A DNA stretch of 64,000 bases from Bacteroidales bacterium (lineage in GTDB: Bacteria; Bacteroidota; Bacteroidia; Bacteroidales; P3), in assembly GCA_017428115.1 (NCBI GenBank), contig JAFRRK010000097.1, positions 1-64,000 on the forward strand, in the 5' to 3' direction. Position 1 is the first letter of the stretch. Each line of letters opens with the position of its first letter. Under the pieces are notes generated by a model. The model saw nothing but the letters and a program-made list of their open reading frames with translations, was not told the origin of the DNA and made no database searches. Below are positions 41,460-49,875 of the stretch, piece by piece. Position numbers and translations under genes: made by a program.

Positions 41460-42035
41460 TTAGCCGTTGTACATGTTCATAGCCCTGTCGGGCCCCATTG
41501 TGCAGAAGCAGCGTATGGCATCGCATGCCTTCATTATTTTGGGGTCGAGCACGGCAAGTTCCTCTTCTCTGAAGCGTCCAAGCACATAGTCCACCTGGTG
41601 GCCGCGACCAAAGTTGCTTCCCACCCCAATCCGCAGGCGGCAGTAGTCGGTGCTGCCCAATGCCGCCTCAACATTGCCTAGTCCGTTGTGGGTTCCTGCG
41701 CTGCCCTGCTTTCTCATGCGCAACATGCCTAGTGGCAACGCTATATCGTCGGCCACCACTACAAGGTTTTCGCGCGGAATCTTCTCTGCTTGCAACCAAT
41801 ATCTCACTGCTTCGCCGCTCAGGTTCATATATGTTGTAGGCTTTATCAGTACCATCGTACGCCCTTTTAAGCGTATCTCTGTGCGGTAGGCACGACGTTG
41901 CAGCGACCACACCGCATTCTCGTTGGCTTCCCTTGCCTGCCGCACCATCTCGTCCATCACCATAAACCCCACATTATGCCGTGTGCCCTCGTATTCGGCA
42001 CCCACATTGCCCAATCCCACTATCAGATACTTCAT
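41460..42035 (-). CDS. pth: Peptidyl-tRNA hydrolase
   Basis: A 191-residue cytoplasmic enzyme freeing tRNAs from peptidyl-tRNA drop-off products. MKYLIVGLGNVGAEYEGTRHNVGFMV holds the conserved Asn10 and catalytic His20. KPTTYMNLSGEAV and DDIALPLGMLRMRKQGSAGTHNGL are further family motifs, with a basic C-terminal part. An in-frame ATG at 42095 would add 20 residues. The start at 42035 matches family length. The -7 element at 42113-42121 allows either. Confidence 0.93.
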   Translation of the reverse strand: MKYLIVGLGNVGAEYEGTRHNVGFMVMDEMVRQAREANENAVWSLQRRAYRTEIRLKGRTMVLIKPTTYMNLSGEAVRYWLQAEKIPRENLVVVADDIALPLGMLRMRKQGSAGTHNGLGNVEAALGSTDYCRLRIGVGSNFGRGHQVDYVLGRFREEELAVLDPKIMKACDAIRCFCTMGPDRAMNMYNG

Positions 42036-42112
42036 CTTATTGTCGGTATTATCCTCTGGTTTGCAACGCGAAAATATATTTTTTAATAGGTTCATATATT
42101 AATAATCGGGTT

Positions 42113-42121
42113 GCAAAAGTA
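42113..42121 (-). promoter_or_regulatory. -7 element for pth
   Basis: On the minus strand TACTTTTGC, preceded by a run of A/T. It lies 78 bp from the 42035 start and 18 bp from 42095. Confidence 0.6.
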
Positions 42122-42154
42122 CGACTTTTTTTTTATACAATCAAAAAAATAACT

Positions 42155-42688
42155 AAAGTTTGACAAGTAAAAACAGTAATGCATCCCAGTCGATTTTTAG
42201 CCCTACGCTTTCGTTTCCCTTTTCTCGCTCATTAGTCGGGTTGTCTGGTCGTGCCTTTTTAATTGAGAGGTGAGAAGTGGCAACTGCCCAGTTACTTCGT
42301 AGTTCTTAGCTCCTACTTCTTACTTCCTTTCGTTCTTCCTTCGTCCCCGGAAACGAAGTCACGGCGAAGGCACTACGAAGGCAATGTGAGTGATTGGTGT
42401 GTGTGCTATCTCCTGTCTGATATAATTATACCGGAAAATGTAAAAAATTAGGGTGCCACTTTTGGAAAATAATAAAGTGGCACAACGTTATACAAAGCTA
42501 TAGCAATGAAAGCCAGCTTTCTGTGCCGAACAAGGCAACGCCACATCACGGAGTAAAGTGTGACATGATGACGATGACAATGACAATAGGGATGGATGCA
42601 CGTATCGCTCCTCGGTGAGGCAAATTAAAACAGCCAGATTTGCAATCCGCTGATTATTAAGAAACAGCTATTTCTTTAGAAGCTGTTT
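42155..42688. repeat. Dispersed repeat, copy C (inverted relative to copy A)
   Basis: The left end AAAGTTTGACAAGT (42155-42168) equals the terminal repeat of copy A. The right end CTTTAGAAGCTGTTT (42674-42688) is the inverse of AAACAGCTTCTAAAG at 2618-2632. 42430-42605 aligns with 2657-2830 inverted, at roughly 80 percent identity by eye. The middle carries a CCTTCGT.GTGCCTTCG hairpin block and a CTTAGCTCCTACTTC unit. No gene is seen in 42036-42806. Confidence 0.75.
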
Positions 42689-42806
42689 GAGTAACGCTTA
42701 AAAAAGGTGTAACGATGGGGCTAACGTAACGGGCGGACTTCACCGTCGCCCAAGGCGGGGTTGTAGCCGCACAATGTTGATGCTGCCGATACTAACCCCT
42801 CGAGGC

Positions 42807-43832
42807 CTAAAGGTAGTGTATAAGGTGTGAATGGTCCGTGTCGCCTCCCTGCCAGCGTGAGGGGTCGATATAGACCTCCAGCAGTTTGGCATAGCCCTCG
42901 GGGAATAGCTCTACGTCCGTCATCGTGGCGGGCAGCAGCACGCATTCGCCTGCGTGGAATGGGACTATGGAGTCAGACGCCTTCACGGCTGCTACACCTT
43001 CGACGCATAGATACACCACAAAGCTGTCCAGCTTTGAGAAATTCTTGCGCATCGGTTTGGTGAGCGGAATAAGGTTGGTGGTGAAATAGGGGCATTCGGC
43101 CAGCGGGGTGGTGCTGTTCTCGATATAATTGTAGTGGGTCTTGCCGTCGCGGGTGGGGGCGAAATCGATAGCATCCAGAGCTTCGGCAGTGTGCAGCTCG
43201 CGCAGTTTGCCGTCGGAGTCGGGGCGGTTGTAGTCGTAAATACGGTAGGTGCAGTCGCTGCTCTGCTGTATTTCGGCCAACAGTAGCCCTTGGCCTAAGG
43301 CATGGATGCGTCCAGCGGGGATGAAGAAGGTGTCGCCCGCCTCGGGGTGCTCTATGTGTAGCAGATGCTCGAGCTGTCCTTGTGCCAGAAACTGCTGATA
43401 TTCTTCACGCGTCACCTCTTTTTCCCAGCCGTCGATTATCTCGCTACCCTTCTCAGCCTCCATGACATACCACATCTCGGTCTTGCCGTTCGACAGTCCG
43501 CGACGCTGTGCCAGTGTGTCGTCGGGGTGTACTTGTATAGACAGCCGGTCGTGGGCGTCGATTATTTTTATCAGAAGGGGGAACTCGTTGCCGAAATGGG
43601 CATAGTTCTGCTCGCCAAGCAGCTCGTCCATGTATATCTCAAGTACCTCGCTGAGATTGTTTTCGGCAAGGAAGCCATTGGTTACTATTGACTCATTGCC
43701 TTCCATGCCTGACAGCGTCCACAGCTCGCCACAATTGGGTAGTGGGTCGTAGTCAAACCCCAGTGTCTTTATCTTATTGCCGCCCCAAACCTTGTTTTTA
43801 TACAGGGGCATAAACTTCATTGGATAGAGCAT
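42807..43832 (-). CDS. manA: Type I mannose-6-phosphate isomerase
   Basis: A 341-residue cytoplasmic zinc enzyme interconverting fructose-6-P and mannose-6-P, feeding GDP-mannose and surface glycans. Cupin metal ligands are visible: IQVHPDD near 102, KTEMWYVM near 118, and GRIHALGQGLLLAEIQQSSDCTYRIYDYNR near 180, with Arg in the family signature. Starts MLYPMKFMPLYKNKVWGG, typical for the short bacterial type. It stands alone between two repeat copies. A link to the surface-glycan genes upstream is plausible. Confidence 0.93.
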   Translation of the reverse strand: MLYPMKFMPLYKNKVWGGNKIKTLGFDYDPLPNCGELWTLSGMEGNESIVTNGFLAENNLSEVLEIYMDELLGEQNYAHFGNEFPLLIKIIDAHDRLSIQVHPDDTLAQRRGLSNGKTEMWYVMEAEKGSEIIDGWEKEVTREEYQQFLAQGQLEHLLHIEHPEAGDTFFIPAGRIHALGQGLLLAEIQQSSDCTYRIYDYNRPDSDGKLRELHTAEALDAIDFAPTRDGKTHYNYIENSTTPLAECPYFTTNLIPLTKPMRKNFSKLDSFVVYLCVEGVAAVKASDSIVPFHAGECVLLPATMTDVELFPEGYAKLLEVYIDPSRWQGGDTDHSHLIHYL

Positions 43833-43940
43833 AGTTGAATAGGAATGTTGTTTAGTGATGGTTAAATAAAAAGTGAAACTATGCGAAGGCTTAAATTATC
43901 GATAATTATATCGAAAGACGCTTTCTATTATTCACTCTCG

Positions 43941-44134
43941 CTAAAGGCTGACAAGTCGTTGTCTTCAAAAAAAAGCATGGTTGCACCTTTGTCTTTCCTA
44001 GTAGGCTTTATTGAATGTCAATGGTTTAGTTGTTTGTCTGTCGTTGTTCTACGTTTTTTTGACGGAGGGCAGACGAAGATGAAACGAAGGAATCACGGAG
44101 TTGCATGGCTTTATCTTACTTGGCAAACTTTAGG
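43941..44134. repeat. Dispersed repeat, short copy D
   Basis: A 194-bp element bounded by imperfect inverted repeats CTAAAGGCTGACAAGT (43941-43956) and ACTTGGCAAACTTTAG (44119-44134), the same ends as copies A and C. The bases just inside, GTCTTCAAAAA, also match copy A. There is no ORF. It occupies most of the gap 43833-44155, where no gene is seen. Confidence 0.7.
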
Positions 44135-44155
44135 CTTTTATTAGACCAATGTTGA

Positions 44156-45106
44156 TTATCTTTTGGTTTTTAGTTTGTATAGTTCCCACGCCTGTATGTC
44201 GCGTGCCACCACAATTCCCTCTGGGTCAACAAGTATCATATAGGGTATGTGGTTGATGGACAGCTGTTGTAGGTAGTGTGCATCCCAGCCGTTGGGGTTG
44301 TCGTCGATGTTGATGACTAGTGTCTGTGTTTGGTTGTTTGTCAAGGCTTTTTGGGCTTGTTCGAGCTGCTGTTGGCAGCGGTCGCACCAGGTGGCGCTGA
44401 ACATCAGCAGGGTGTAGCCTTCGTGGTTGCGACTGTCGGCGAAGGTGTGGCGGCTCTTTTGGCTGTCGAGGTAGGCAAAGTCGGGCATTTCGCTGCCTTC
44501 GCTCACGGCGGGTGTCTCTCTCAGCCATCGGCGCAGCAGGGTGTAGTGGTAGGTGTGCTTGGCAACGTCGCCCACCTGCCCAATCAGCTGCCGCAGGGTA
44601 CCGTCGTCGATATTCGACATTTGGTGGTAGAGCACAAAGGGTGTGAATATCGACTCTGCATTGTCTTTCATATATTGCCGGAGGAATGAGCCTGGGTCGG
44701 CAGAGCCGTAGTAGCGTTCCATCAGATAGCGGTATTCGCTGTTGGTGCGGGACCCCTTGATGATTGAGGCATCGGGGCGTGTGGCGTTGAGGTGAATGCT
44801 TATTTCCGACCCCTCGAGGTAAAAATACAGGGGTTGTCCCATTGAGGGGTGTTGCAGCGATGCCAACACAGGCTTTGATACCTCGCCCGAGAAAAAGAAC
44901 ATGCCTCGGTCGGCCTTGTCTGTCAGGGTATGTGTGGTTGAGTCCCCGTCGTAGATGGTGAGTGTGAACACGCCGGTGAGGCTGCTTTGTCCGCTTATTT
45001 CATAGTGCTGGCCCCGGCCTGTGGCGGGTATTGCCAGCAGGATGAACGCAAACAGCTGCATAAGGCATCTTGCCCCATGCTTGGGTGGCTTGGGAGGATA
45101 GGGCAT
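44156..45106 (-). CDS. DUF4369/thioredoxin-like periplasmic protein
   Basis: A 316-residue exported protein. The signal peptide is around MQLFAFILLAIPATGRGQ; an ATG at 45061 would begin right there, so the first 15 residues may be untranslated. An N-terminal DUF4369-like beta domain (about 35-120) is followed by a helical linker and a C-terminal thioredoxin-fold domain (about 215-316) with active site WCDRC and a cis-Pro region HIPYMILVDPEG. TlpA/ResA-like proteins of this kind reduce or isomerise disulfides in the periplasm. It is 17 bp behind the small lipoprotein gene. Confidence 0.82.
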   Translation of the reverse strand: MPYPPKPPKHGARCLMQLFAFILLAIPATGRGQHYEISGQSSLTGVFTLTIYDGDSTTHTLTDKADRGMFFFSGEVSKPVLASLQHPSMGQPLYFYLEGSEISIHLNATRPDASIIKGSRTNSEYRYLMERYYGSADPGSFLRQYMKDNAESIFTPFVLYHQMSNIDDGTLRQLIGQVGDVAKHTYHYTLLRRWLRETPAVSEGSEMPDFAYLDSQKSRHTFADSRNHEGYTLLMFSATWCDRCQQQLEQAQKALTNNQTQTLVINIDDNPNGWDAHYLQQLSINHIPYMILVDPEGIVVARDIQAWELYKLKTKR

Positions 45107-45123
45107 GGCTGGCTGAGTGTGTG

Positions 45124-45336
45124 TTAGTAGGAGCGGTAGGTGGAGCCGTTTTTGGCGTTGGTGCCCCTCACCGAGATGTTGCTCTTCACCGTCTTGCTAG
45201 TCTTGTACTTCTTGGTAGGATACATGGTGGCATTCTTCGACGAGCTACACGCGCCTAGTGCGCAGCTGGCTGTCAGCATGCCCGCCACCAGAAGGAGCGT
45301 CACAAACAGCTTTGAGCTTTTTCGTGTATTGTTCAT
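45124..45336 (-). CDS. Small basic lipoprotein
   Basis: A 70-residue protein: signal peptide with lipobox-like LTASC (Cys 25) and LGACSSS (Cys 30), then a Lys/Ser/Thr/Tyr-rich tail (MYPTKKYKTSKTVKSNIS). Co-directional with the thioredoxin-like gene. Function unknown. Small basic lipoproteins like this are found in Bacteroidetes but the family is not recognised. Confidence 0.6.
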   Translation of the reverse strand: MNNTRKSSKLFVTLLLVAGMLTASCALGACSSSKNATMYPTKKYKTSKTVKSNISVRGTNAKNGSTYRSY

Positions 45337-45779
45337 AGTGTTTATTTAATTTTTGATTTCCAATATGTTGGTCTTTAATTATAGGGTGTCGGCATATATG
45401 TTTTGAGATTACAAAATAACGAATTTTTCTTCAGATAGCCAAATTTTTTTTCTTATGCCACGTCAGCGTCGGGCCTTGGTGTTGGCTGTATTGTGTGTAT
45501 GCTGGCTGCGTTGCTGTTCTAAATTCTTTTTTCGTTGATGCTTGACGGCTTTACAATTATTGTCTGCTATATGGATCTCTTGTCGGCAGGCGGGGTGCTG
45601 GCAAATTAGCGTGGTTAGGGCTGTGTGAGGCGATGCGAGGGCAAAAAAAATTGTCGCAGTGCGTGCTAATCCATTTTTTTTATGTATATTTGCAATGCAA
45701 AACGAATGTTGGCTACGGGGTGGTAGGCGTGTGTATGTGGTGGTATGCCAATGCGTTGTGTTATTATATAATAGATATT
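45337..45779. other. Intergenic region between divergent genes
   Basis: This 443-bp stretch holds the T-rich upstream region of the small lipoprotein and the plus-strand -7 element at 45685-45693. The central part (45450-45620) is GT-rich, with no convincing ORF or hairpin. Confidence 0.6.
45685..45693 (+). promoter_or_regulatory. -7 element upstream of the membrane/coiled-coil gene
   Basis: TATATTTGC after a T8 run, 87 bp ahead of the ATG at 45780. Likely drives that gene and perhaps efp. Confidence 0.6.
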
Positions 45780-46052
45780 ATGAACTATCAAAAAACATTA
45801 CGAATCTACGAGTGGCTTTCGTATATCCTTATCGTTGGTGCCACGGTTGTGTATTTTGTGCTGCGCAGCCAGGGGGCGGCAGCACTGAACCTGACGCTCT
45901 GTATATTGGTGGTGGCATTGTTTTGTAGGCTGATGATGGAACGCACCCGTCGGCAGGCAGCCGATGCAGAGGTGGACGAGCTTAGGGAGGATTTGCGCAA
46001 GCTGACGCAGCTTTATGCCCAGGAGAAGAAGAAAAACAGCCACTCGAACTAG
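45780..46052 (+). CDS. Small membrane protein with coiled-coil tail
   Basis: A 90-residue protein with two hydrophobic helices (WLSYILIVGATVVYFVL and LNLTLCILVVALFCRLMM), then a charged helix (RRQAADAEVDELREDLRKLTQLYAQEKKK) likely forming a coiled coil in the cytoplasm. The ATG at 45780 was chosen because the upstream frame includes the promoter. It lies 54 bp before efp, possibly in one transcript. Function unknown. Confidence 0.6.
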   Translation: MNYQKTLRIYEWLSYILIVGATVVYFVLRSQGAAALNLTLCILVVALFCRLMMERTRRQAADAEVDELREDLRKLTQLYAQEKKKNSHSN

Positions 46053-46106
46053 TAGCAATTGCGATTATTAATACTAAAATAAACATTTTCAAAATTCTAA
46101 AACATT

Positions 46107-46673
46107 ATGGCAACAACAGCTGATATCAAGAACGGTCTTTGTATCAATTTCAACAACGACATCTACACTATCGTGGAGTTTCTGCATGTAAAACCGGGCA
46201 AGGGTGCCGCATTTGTGCGTACAAAGATGCGCAATGTGAAAACCGGCCGCATGTTGGAGAACACTTTTCCCAGTGGTGCTAAGATTGAGATTGTGCGCGT
46301 GGAACGCCGCCCCTATACCTATCTCTATAAGGAGGGCGACATGCATGTGTTTATGCATACCGATACTTATGAGCAGATTTATATTCCTGAAACTATTATC
46401 AATGCCCCACAGTTTTTGAAGGACGGCCAGTATGTGGAGGTTACTGTGGAGGCTGACAACGAGATGCCCCTAATCTGCGAGCTGCCCCCATTTATTGAGA
46501 CTGTGGTGACTTATACCGAGCCGGGCTTTGCCGGCAACACTGCCACCAACGCCATGAAGGATGCCATTGTGGAGCCTGGTGTGCAGATTCGTGTGCCCCT
46601 GTTTATCAAGGAGGGTGAGCGCATTAGGGTGGATACACGCACCAACGAATATGCCGAGCGCATTAAACAATAA
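46107..46673 (+). CDS. efp: Elongation factor P
   Basis: A 188-residue translation factor that helps ribosomes through polyproline stretches. Three beta domains: an N-terminal KOW-like domain with the tip loop VKPGKGAAFVR (Lys32 at the position of E. coli Lys34), then an OB domain (YLYKEGDMHVFMHTDTYEQIYIPE), and a C-terminal OB domain with PPFIETVVTYTEPGFAGNTATNAMKDA, then GVQIRVPLFIKEGERIRVDT. Length matches. A strong terminator follows. Confidence 0.95.
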   Translation: MATTADIKNGLCINFNNDIYTIVEFLHVKPGKGAAFVRTKMRNVKTGRMLENTFPSGAKIEIVRVERRPYTYLYKEGDMHVFMHTDTYEQIYIPETIINAPQFLKDGQYVEVTVEADNEMPLICELPPFIETVVTYTEPGFAGNTATNAMKDAIVEPGVQIRVPLFIKEGERIRVDTRTNEYAERIKQ

Positions 46674-46690
46674 TTGATGGCTGAAATCTG

Positions 46691-46739
46691 AAAAAACTAA
46701 AAGGTAGGGGGTCAAAGGTCCCCGGCTTTTTAGTTTTTT
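46691..46739 (+). terminator. Terminator after efp
   Basis: AAAAACTAAAA... pairs with TTTTAGTTTTTT around a GC-rich inner part (GGGG / CCCC), ending in T6. It is close to symmetrical and so may work in both directions. Confidence 0.7.
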
Positions 46740-46770
46740 GGTTTTACTTGTTTTTATTTTCAAGTGGTCA

Positions 46771-47796
46771 ATGTATTCCTATCGTTTTTATTTTTCATGT
46801 TTGTGCCTCGTGGCTCTTTTGTTGACGGCGGCATGTAACCGAGGTGCCAACAGTGCTGCCTCCACACGGCAGGGGGTGGACTATGGTGCCGTGAAGGTGC
46901 CTGACTTTTGTGCCGACAGTGCCTATCAATATGTTGCCGATCAGGTGGCATGCGGCTACCGCACGCCTGGCAGCGAGGGGCAGCGACGCTGTGCCGAATA
47001 TTTAGTGGGGCAGATGCGCCGCTGGTGCGACACGGTGATTGTGCAGCCATTCACTACCAAGCTGTGGGACGGCCGCGAGGTGCAGGGCAAGAATATCATC
47101 GCCACCACGCGCGGTCTTCGTGGCGACGACGATGGCAAGAGGGTGCTGCTTGCCGCCCATTGGGACAGCCGCCTCTGGGCAGACCATGACCCTGATAAAT
47201 CGAACCACCATAGTCCTTTTGACGGTGCCAACGACGGTGCCAGCGGCGTTGGGGTGCTGATGGAGGTGGCAAGGGCTATTGCCACTCAGCCACTAGGCGT
47301 GGCGGTGGACTTTATCTTCTTTGATATAGAGGATCAGGGGGTTCCCGAATGGGCCGATAGCTATGAGGAGGACAGTTGGTGCTTGGGCTCGCAGTATTGG
47401 AGCCGTCATCCCCATGTGCCTTACTATACGGCGGTGTATGGCGTGCTACTGGACATGGTGGGCACCGAGCAACCTCGTTATACCAAAGAGCAGATTAGCC
47501 GCAACTATGCTGGTGGCATTATGAATAAGATGTGGACGGCCGCCGATGCCCTTGGGTATGGCAATATCTTTGTCAACAACGAGACGGACCCCATATTGGA
47601 CGACCATTATTATGTGAACCGTCTGGCAGGGGTGCCGATGATTGACGTGGTGCAGAACAGCCAGGGATGCAGTTTCTTCAAGCATTGGCACACTATGGGC
47701 GACAACATGGAGCATGTGGATCGCAATAGTTTGAATACTATTGGCGTGGTGTTGTTGAAGATACTATATGGTGACTATGGTAGGGACGATGGCTGA
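46771..47796 (+). CDS. M28-family glutaminyl-peptide cyclotransferase-like lipoprotein
   Basis: A 341-residue lipoprotein with lipobox LTAAC (Cys 22). It has the M28 metallopeptidase/glutaminyl cyclase fold: AAHWDSRLWADHD, PFDGANDGASGVGVLMEVAR (metal Asp), DFIFFDIEDQGVP (catalytic Glu/Asp), and KHWHTMGDNMEHVD near the C-terminus (metal His). Bacteroidales glutaminyl cyclases form N-terminal pyroglutamate on exported proteins, which is the likely role; a peptidase is the alternative. The ATG at 46771 starts the signal peptide. It overlaps the next gene by 8 bp. Confidence 0.85.
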   Translation: MYSYRFYFSCLCLVALLLTAACNRGANSAASTRQGVDYGAVKVPDFCADSAYQYVADQVACGYRTPGSEGQRRCAEYLVGQMRRWCDTVIVQPFTTKLWDGREVQGKNIIATTRGLRGDDDGKRVLLAAHWDSRLWADHDPDKSNHHSPFDGANDGASGVGVLMEVARAIATQPLGVAVDFIFFDIEDQGVPEWADSYEEDSWCLGSQYWSRHPHVPYYTAVYGVLLDMVGTEQPRYTKEQISRNYAGGIMNKMWTAADALGYGNIFVNNETDPILDDHYYVNRLAGVPMIDVVQNSQGCSFFKHWHTMGDNMEHVDRNSLNTIGVVLLKILYGDYGRDDG

Positions 47797-48235
47797 TGGT
47801 GTGGGCGGTATGGCTCGGGGGGTGTTACTTTTTATCTGTATGGCAGGGGTGCTGTTCGCCTCTTGCGACAAGGAAAAGATGTGTTATGTGCCCTTTGGCG
47901 ATGCGACCTGCCAGATAGATCCCAATTCACCCTTGTATAGCGGCATTAACAATTGCGACGGTTATGAGTATCTGGTGGGAGGCTATCAGGGCATTGTGGT
48001 GGTGCGGACGGGCTGGAGCGATTTTGCCGCATACGAGCGCACCTGTCCCGCCGACAGCGGCCGGTTGGAGATGGCACCAGGCTACGGCAACATAGTATTG
48101 GAGTGTCCGCATTGTCATTCTCAGTTTAACACTTTTGACGATGGTGCCCCATTGGTGGGCACACACACTCAATGCTATCTGCATCAATATGGCACCCACT
48201 ACGATGGGCGTATATTGTACATCAGCAATTACTGA
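47789..48235 (+). CDS. Rieske-like lipoprotein with degenerate cluster ligands
   Basis: A 148-residue lipoprotein with lipobox LFASC (Cys 26). The C-terminal part resembles a Rieske domain: FAAYERTCPADSGRLEM, then NIVLECPHCHSQFNTFDDGAP and YGTHYDGRILYI. The cluster motifs are off. The first is C-P-A-D instead of CxH, and the second is CPHCHS with an extra residue where CxxH is expected. So a [2Fe-2S] cluster is doubtful. The start at 47789 keeps the frame coupled to the upstream gene. Other ATGs lie at 47768 and 47810. Confidence 0.68.
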   Translation: MADGVGGMARGVLLFICMAGVLFASCDKEKMCYVPFGDATCQIDPNSPLYSGINNCDGYEYLVGGYQGIVVVRTGWSDFAAYERTCPADSGRLEMAPGYGNIVLECPHCHSQFNTFDDGAPLVGTHTQCYLHQYGTHYDGRILYISNY

Positions 48236-48697
48236 AAGCTAAGAGGGTGCTGCTATCAATTGCTTGCAATTGAAGTCTTAAATGCTTATTATAGGCTCTT
48301 ATGCAATATTTGACTGGTTTTTCAACAGCCTCGAAGAGGCTGAATTTTAATAACACCGTACAAGCGTAGCGCAGTGCGGTGACAGAAGATTCTCTCTATC
48401 AGCGTCCCGAAGGGACGCGACATTTAGAAAGTCATTCATATACTACACTAGAGCGTTATTATATTCAAGATGTTTGATTTACAAATTCTCTAATTCTCAA
48501 ATTCTTGATAAATAGAAAACCCTTATAAGGAGGGTTCTATTAATTTGTTTTTGAGAGCACGTACCTTCGGCACGCTGAGATGTATCTGATTGATATACCC
48601 ACACTATGAGTACGGGGTTATTGATAGTTTGCCTCTTTGAGGCAATAAATAGAAGTCCCCATAAAATTGATTGCAATTAATAGAAGGCCTCGTCTAA
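48236..48697. repeat. Cluster of six short hairpins in an intergenic region
   Basis: A 462-bp gap with no ORF. Stems: CAGCCTC-GAA-GAGGCTG (48326-48342), CACCGTAC / GTGCGGTG (48354-48382), GCGTCCC-GAA-GGGACGC (48402-48418), AACCCT / AGGGTT (48518-48536), CGTACC / GGCACG (48560-48574) and GCCTC-TTT-GAGGC (48631-48643). A related pair of CAATTGCTTGCAATTG-like palindromes brackets the region (48261-48280 and 48666-48680). It looks like decayed REP-type or transcribed repeats. Confidence 0.65.
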
Positions 48698-49144
48698 TCA
48701 AACGATAAGTTCAGCGCAGGAGTTTTCGGTCTCGTATAGTTTGAGGGAATGAAGCCTGGTGGTAGGTGGTAGTGCGTTGCTGAGCAGACTGGAGAAGTGG
48801 ATGAGGAGGTTTTCGGTTGTGGGTGCGAACGGAACCCATATGATGCGTGCGGCAAAGCCACCCAGATTGTCGGTAGGGGGCGGAGTGGATGTACCGTCCT
48901 TAGGCAATGGTAGTACCAGCGCGTGGTCGAAAGTGTCGATGATGTGTTGTTGCACTAGTTGTTTGATGTCGCCGAAGTCGATGAGCATACCGTCGGTGGC
49001 ATGCCCTGCCGCGGTGGGGGGCATGCCTTCGACGGTTACGTAGAGTTTGTAGGAGTGGCCGTGCAGGTTGTGACACTTGCCTGCGTAGTTGGGCAGCGCA
49101 TGTGCCATTTCGAAAGTGAATCGTTTGGTGAGTCGGAGCAGCAT
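48698..49144 (-). CDS. queD: 6-carboxy-5,6,7,8-tetrahydropterin synthase (QueD)
   Basis: A 148-residue cytoplasmic enzyme of queuosine synthesis, related to PTPS. Zn-binding His and catalytic Cys are visible: FEMAHALPNYAGKCHNLHGHSYKLYVTVEG (His14, Cys23, His27 and His29 approximately), then MLIDFGDIKQLVQQHIIDTFDHALVLP. Near the end is LKLYETENSCAELIV. The start was chosen at 49144 (MLLRLTKRFTF). A longer frame to 49243 overlaps the upstream gene and has no homology. It is separated from the nitroreductase gene by 8 bp. Confidence 0.92.
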   Translation of the reverse strand: MLLRLTKRFTFEMAHALPNYAGKCHNLHGHSYKLYVTVEGMPPTAAGHATDGMLIDFGDIKQLVQQHIIDTFDHALVLPLPKDGTSTPPPTDNLGGFAARIIWVPFAPTTENLLIHFSSLLSNALPPTTRLHSLKLYETENSCAELIV

Positions 49145-49152
49145 GGAGTGGC

Positions 49153-49875
49153 TTATTTGCGTCCGACGGGGTGCGCTAGCATGGCACGACCGTTCTTGAT
49201 GTTGAGCAGCTTGTGGATGGTGTCGCGGTCGATGGCGCCGCATGCAACGGTTCCTAAGTGGGCCGAGGCGCAGAAGAGGTAGATGTTTTGGCTGATGTAG
49301 CCAGCATCTACAGCGGCATAGAAGTCGCGGTCGTCGAGGTTTTTAAAGACCTCCATGCGGTCGTAGTTAGCAACAAGTACGATGGAGATGGGTGCTGCGG
49401 CAAAGTGTTTTTGTTGGCTTAGCTCGCCACGATGGTCGCCTTTGACAACAAGGAGTAGGGCATTCTTTTCGGCGTTGTAGAGGTAGACACCTTCGTGTGT
49501 GAAGAGGTAGATGTCGTACTCCTGCACATTGACGGCCGAGGGTGCTACACGCTTGTGTTCGTCGGGACGGTTGAAGCCGTAGGTGCTCCATAGGAGGCTT
49601 GAGATAAGCTCTAAGGGGAGTTCTTCTTCAAGCAGGTTGCGGGTAGTGCATCGCTCTTTGAGTACCTCGGCCAGGGGTGTGTGGAGTCCGTCGTACGAGG
49701 CGGGGAGTTGAATGATGTCGAGGGCTTGGAGGCTTTCGGTGCCGAGGTCGATGGTGCCGTCTACGGACGAGGATACTCTATTGGTGACGGTGTGTTTGCG
49801 GTTGTTCTGTTTTTGAGCCTGCACGCCTGATATGGCGATGGTGAGGGCTAGGGTGAAAAGGATGATTTTTTTCAT
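49153..49875 (-). CDS. SagB/ThcOx-like nitroreductase family protein, exported
   Basis: A 240-residue protein with a signal peptide ([21 protein letters not shown]), which is unusual for an FMN enzyme. Nitroreductase-fold wording: [60 protein letters not shown], followed by [30 protein letters not shown]. SagB-like enzymes oxidise azoline rings, but stand-alone members in Bacteroidetes have unknown substrates. The ATG overlaps the clpX stop by 4 bp. Confidence 0.85.
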   Translation of the reverse strand: MKKIILFTLALTIAISGVQAQKQNNRKHTVTNRVSSSVDGTIDLGTESLQALDIIQLPASYDGLHTPLAEVLKERCTTRNLLEEELPLELISSLLWSTYGFNRPDEHKRVAPSAVNVQEYDIYLFTHEGVYLYNAEKNALLLVVKGDHRGELSQQKHFAAAPISIVLVANYDRMEVFKNLDDRDFYAAVDAGYISQNIYLFCASAHLGTVACGAIDRDTIHKLLNIKNGRAMLAHPVGRK

